Below, piece after piece: positions 6,897 through 8,106 of a stretch of 8,106 nucleotides of DNA. Positions within the stretch are counted from its first letter, which is position 1; every line of letters begins with the position of its first letter. The position numbers and the translations under genes are program-made. The notes under the pieces were generated by a model that was not told the origin of the DNA, searched no databases, and saw nothing but the letters and a program-made list of their open reading frames with translations. Source of the stretch: Hyphomicrobiales bacterium (GTDB lineage: Bacteria; Pseudomonadota; Alphaproteobacteria; Rhizobiales; UBA4765); assembly GCA_027487195.1 (NCBI GenBank), contig JAIYEB010000168.1, positions 1 through 8,106 of the forward strand, written 5' to 3'.

Positions 6897-7780
6897 TGGC
6901 AAACACGCTCGGCAACCTCGGGGTTTATCTGCGTGCCGCGCGCGAAATGCCGCTGTCCGAATTCGTTGCACGGGCAGCCACCCGCATTCCCGGCCTGGAC
7001 GGTCCGTGGCTGCGCCGCAAGATCGCGCTTGCAGATGCCAAGGGAACCGATGCGTCACGCATGTCAGGCTTCCTGGACCGGCTCGAGGCCCTCGCACTTG
7101 AGCACACCGGCCGTGGTCTCGGCATTCCCGGCGCGCGTGTTCTGGAAGTCGGGTGCGGGCCGCTGGCCGGTTTCGCGCCCATGCTGTTTCAGCGTGGCGC
7201 AACGTCAGTCACGGCCATCGAGCCAGACTGGAATAGTGCGTTGTTTCAGCACCGCAACGTTGATGACGTGTATCTTGCGCGGGTCGCAGCCCATCTTGGC
7301 GCACCAACAACCGCCGCTTCGTTGCGCCAGCGCCTTGATCGCGATCTCACGGTTTTGAAATCAGGCCTTGAGAACGCACCGACCGAAGGGCCGTTTGATC
7401 TGAGCCTGTCGCAGTCCTGCCTCGAACATGTCCGCGATCTTGAGGCATCAGCCCTGACGTTGAAGCGTGTTCTGGCGCAAGGCGCGCGCCAGGCGCATCT
7501 CGTCAACTTCGGCAATCACCGAAAGCGCGACCATCCGTTTGAGACCATCTACGAAATGCCGCCGGAGGCCTATCACGCGCGCTTTGGCCGCCACATCAAT
7601 CTCGGCCGCCCGCCCGATGTCGCACGCGCCTTTGCGGCAGCCGGCCTTGATGTCATGGTGATCCCGGTTGATCGGAATGAGGCGAGCCTCGCCAACGTTG
7701 CGCTCCATCCCTGGTGGGCTGAGCGCTACAGCCGCGAGGAACTCGCCATTCGCACCGCCATTGTCTTATCGAGGACCTGA
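6896..7780 (+). CDS. Class I SAM-dependent methyltransferase
   Basis: This 294-residue protein has a Rossmann methyltransferase core. Motif I is VLEVGCGPLAG starting at residue 82, the acidic residue after strand 2 is E109 in TAIEPD, and LSLSQSCLEHVRD (169-181) is the motif IV/post-motif region. The N-terminal 75 residues, with AREMPLSEFVARAATR, appear helical and may form a lid or substrate domain. Later, HLVNFGNHRKRDHPFE (201-216) resembles the dense His/Arg/Asp segment of methyltransferases found in surface-glycan and secondary metabolite loci. The substrate is unknown. The ATG overlaps the antiterminator stop (TGATG), showing co-translation, so it probably modifies a product of the operon that the antiterminator serves. 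It ends 3 nt before the next gene's TTG. Confidence 0.8.
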   Translation: MANTLGNLGVYLRAAREMPLSEFVARAATRIPGLDGPWLRRKIALADAKGTDASRMSGFLDRLEALALEHTGRGLGIPGARVLEVGCGPLAGFAPMLFQRGATSVTAIEPDWNSALFQHRNVDDVYLARVAAHLGAPTTAASLRQRLDRDLTVLKSGLENAPTEGPFDLSLSQSCLEHVRDLEASALTLKRVLAQGARQAHLVNFGNHRKRDHPFETIYEMPPEAYHARFGRHINLGRPPDVARAFAAAGLDVMVIPVDRNEASLANVALHPWWAERYSREELAIRTAIVLSRT

Positions 7781-7783
7781 CCA

Positions 7784-8106
7784 TTGAGTGAACTGACGCT
7801 CTATGAGCGATTTGTGAAGCGAAAAGGCCGGGCCGTTCGCGCCGACTTCGAGGCCGAGATCATTCGTCGCGCCGAGGGCAAGTCCGTTGCGCTCTCCCGG
7901 GACTTCTTCTTTCATATGAACCCGCTGTTTGAGCCGGCAAAGGCGCTTCAGTACACAACCGGGCGCTACGAGGCAGTCTACGACTATCTCAATGCCAACC
8001 CCGTCAAATCGGTTCTGGAGATCGGCTGCGCGCAGGGCCTATCGACCTGGCTGATGTGGCGTCCGGGCATGGAGGTCGTTGGGCTGGAGATTTCGCCGGA
8101 GCGCAC
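7784..8106 (+). CDS. Second SAM-dependent methyltransferase (5' part, TTG start)
   Basis: An open frame of 107 codons runs from a TTG to the window edge. GAGGA (7771-7775) lies 8 nt before the TTG, a strong ribosome binding site, and the spacing from the previous stop is only 3 nt. A GTG codon at 7814 in the same frame is a weaker alternative. The sequence begins LSELTLYERF, has a helical segment rich in Arg and Glu, then RDFFFHMNPLFEP, and reaches motif I at VLEIGCAQGLST (77-88) followed by VVGLEISPER, where E102 would be the ribose-binding acid. This is a SAM methyltransferase fold of a different subgroup from the gene upstream. The C-terminal half is missing, so substrate class cannot be assessed. 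Confidence 0.8.
   Translation, partial: MSELTLYERFVKRKGRAVRADFEAEIIRRAEGKSVALSRDFFFHMNPLFEPAKALQYTTGRYEAVYDYLNANPVKSVLEIGCAQGLSTWLMWRPGMEVVGLEISPER

Noticed and set aside
6633..7202. 189-codon minus-strand frame opposite the antiterminator and methyltransferase genes
   Set aside because: It is antisense shadow; the opposite strand carries NusG-like and methyltransferase motifs in tightly overlapping genes.

Overview
The window reads as high-GC alphaproteobacterial DNA, probably Hyphomicrobiales (Rhizobiales)-like. This is inferred from codon use, the split ureA/ureB/ureC structural genes, the gene order D-A-orf-B-C-E-F-G, and the EPS-type regulator pair downstream. No genus can be named from sequence alone. 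All genes are on the + strand. No tRNA, rRNA, CRISPR array, insertion sequence or integrase was seen.

Region 1 (1-5657) is a urease cluster: the 3' part of ureD, then ureA (gamma), a secreted FmdE-like protein, ureB (beta), ureC (alpha, catalytic), ureE, ureF and ureG. All residues expected for the bi-nickel site, the carbamylated lysine and the mobile-flap Cys-His pair are present in UreC, so the enzyme looks functional. UreE carries a 26-residue tail with 14 histidines. UreG has an intact P-loop and Cys-Pro-His motif. UreD, UreF and UreG would load nickel delivered by UreE into UreABC. Two non-standard elements sit inside the structural operon: a signal-peptide protein translationally coupled to both ureA and ureB, and a 175-nt ureB-ureC spacer with a 52-codon candidate ORF and a terminator-like hairpin.

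Region 2 (5658-8106) is the start of a different operon. A perfect 7-bp inverted repeat lies just upstream of a regulator with an N-terminal winged helix like EPS-associated MarR proteins and a C-terminal Rossmann-like domain. This gene overlaps a NusG/RfaH-type antiterminator, which overlaps a SAM methyltransferase. A second SAM methyltransferase follows from a TTG start and runs off the window. By analogy with RfaH/UpxY systems, the regulator and antiterminator probably head a long operon for surface polysaccharide or another secreted glycan. That operon lies mostly to the right of the window, so its product is not visible.

The points most worth checking are the FmdE-like protein inside a urease operon, the regulator/antiterminator pair with its likely operator, and the possible attenuator between ureB and ureC.
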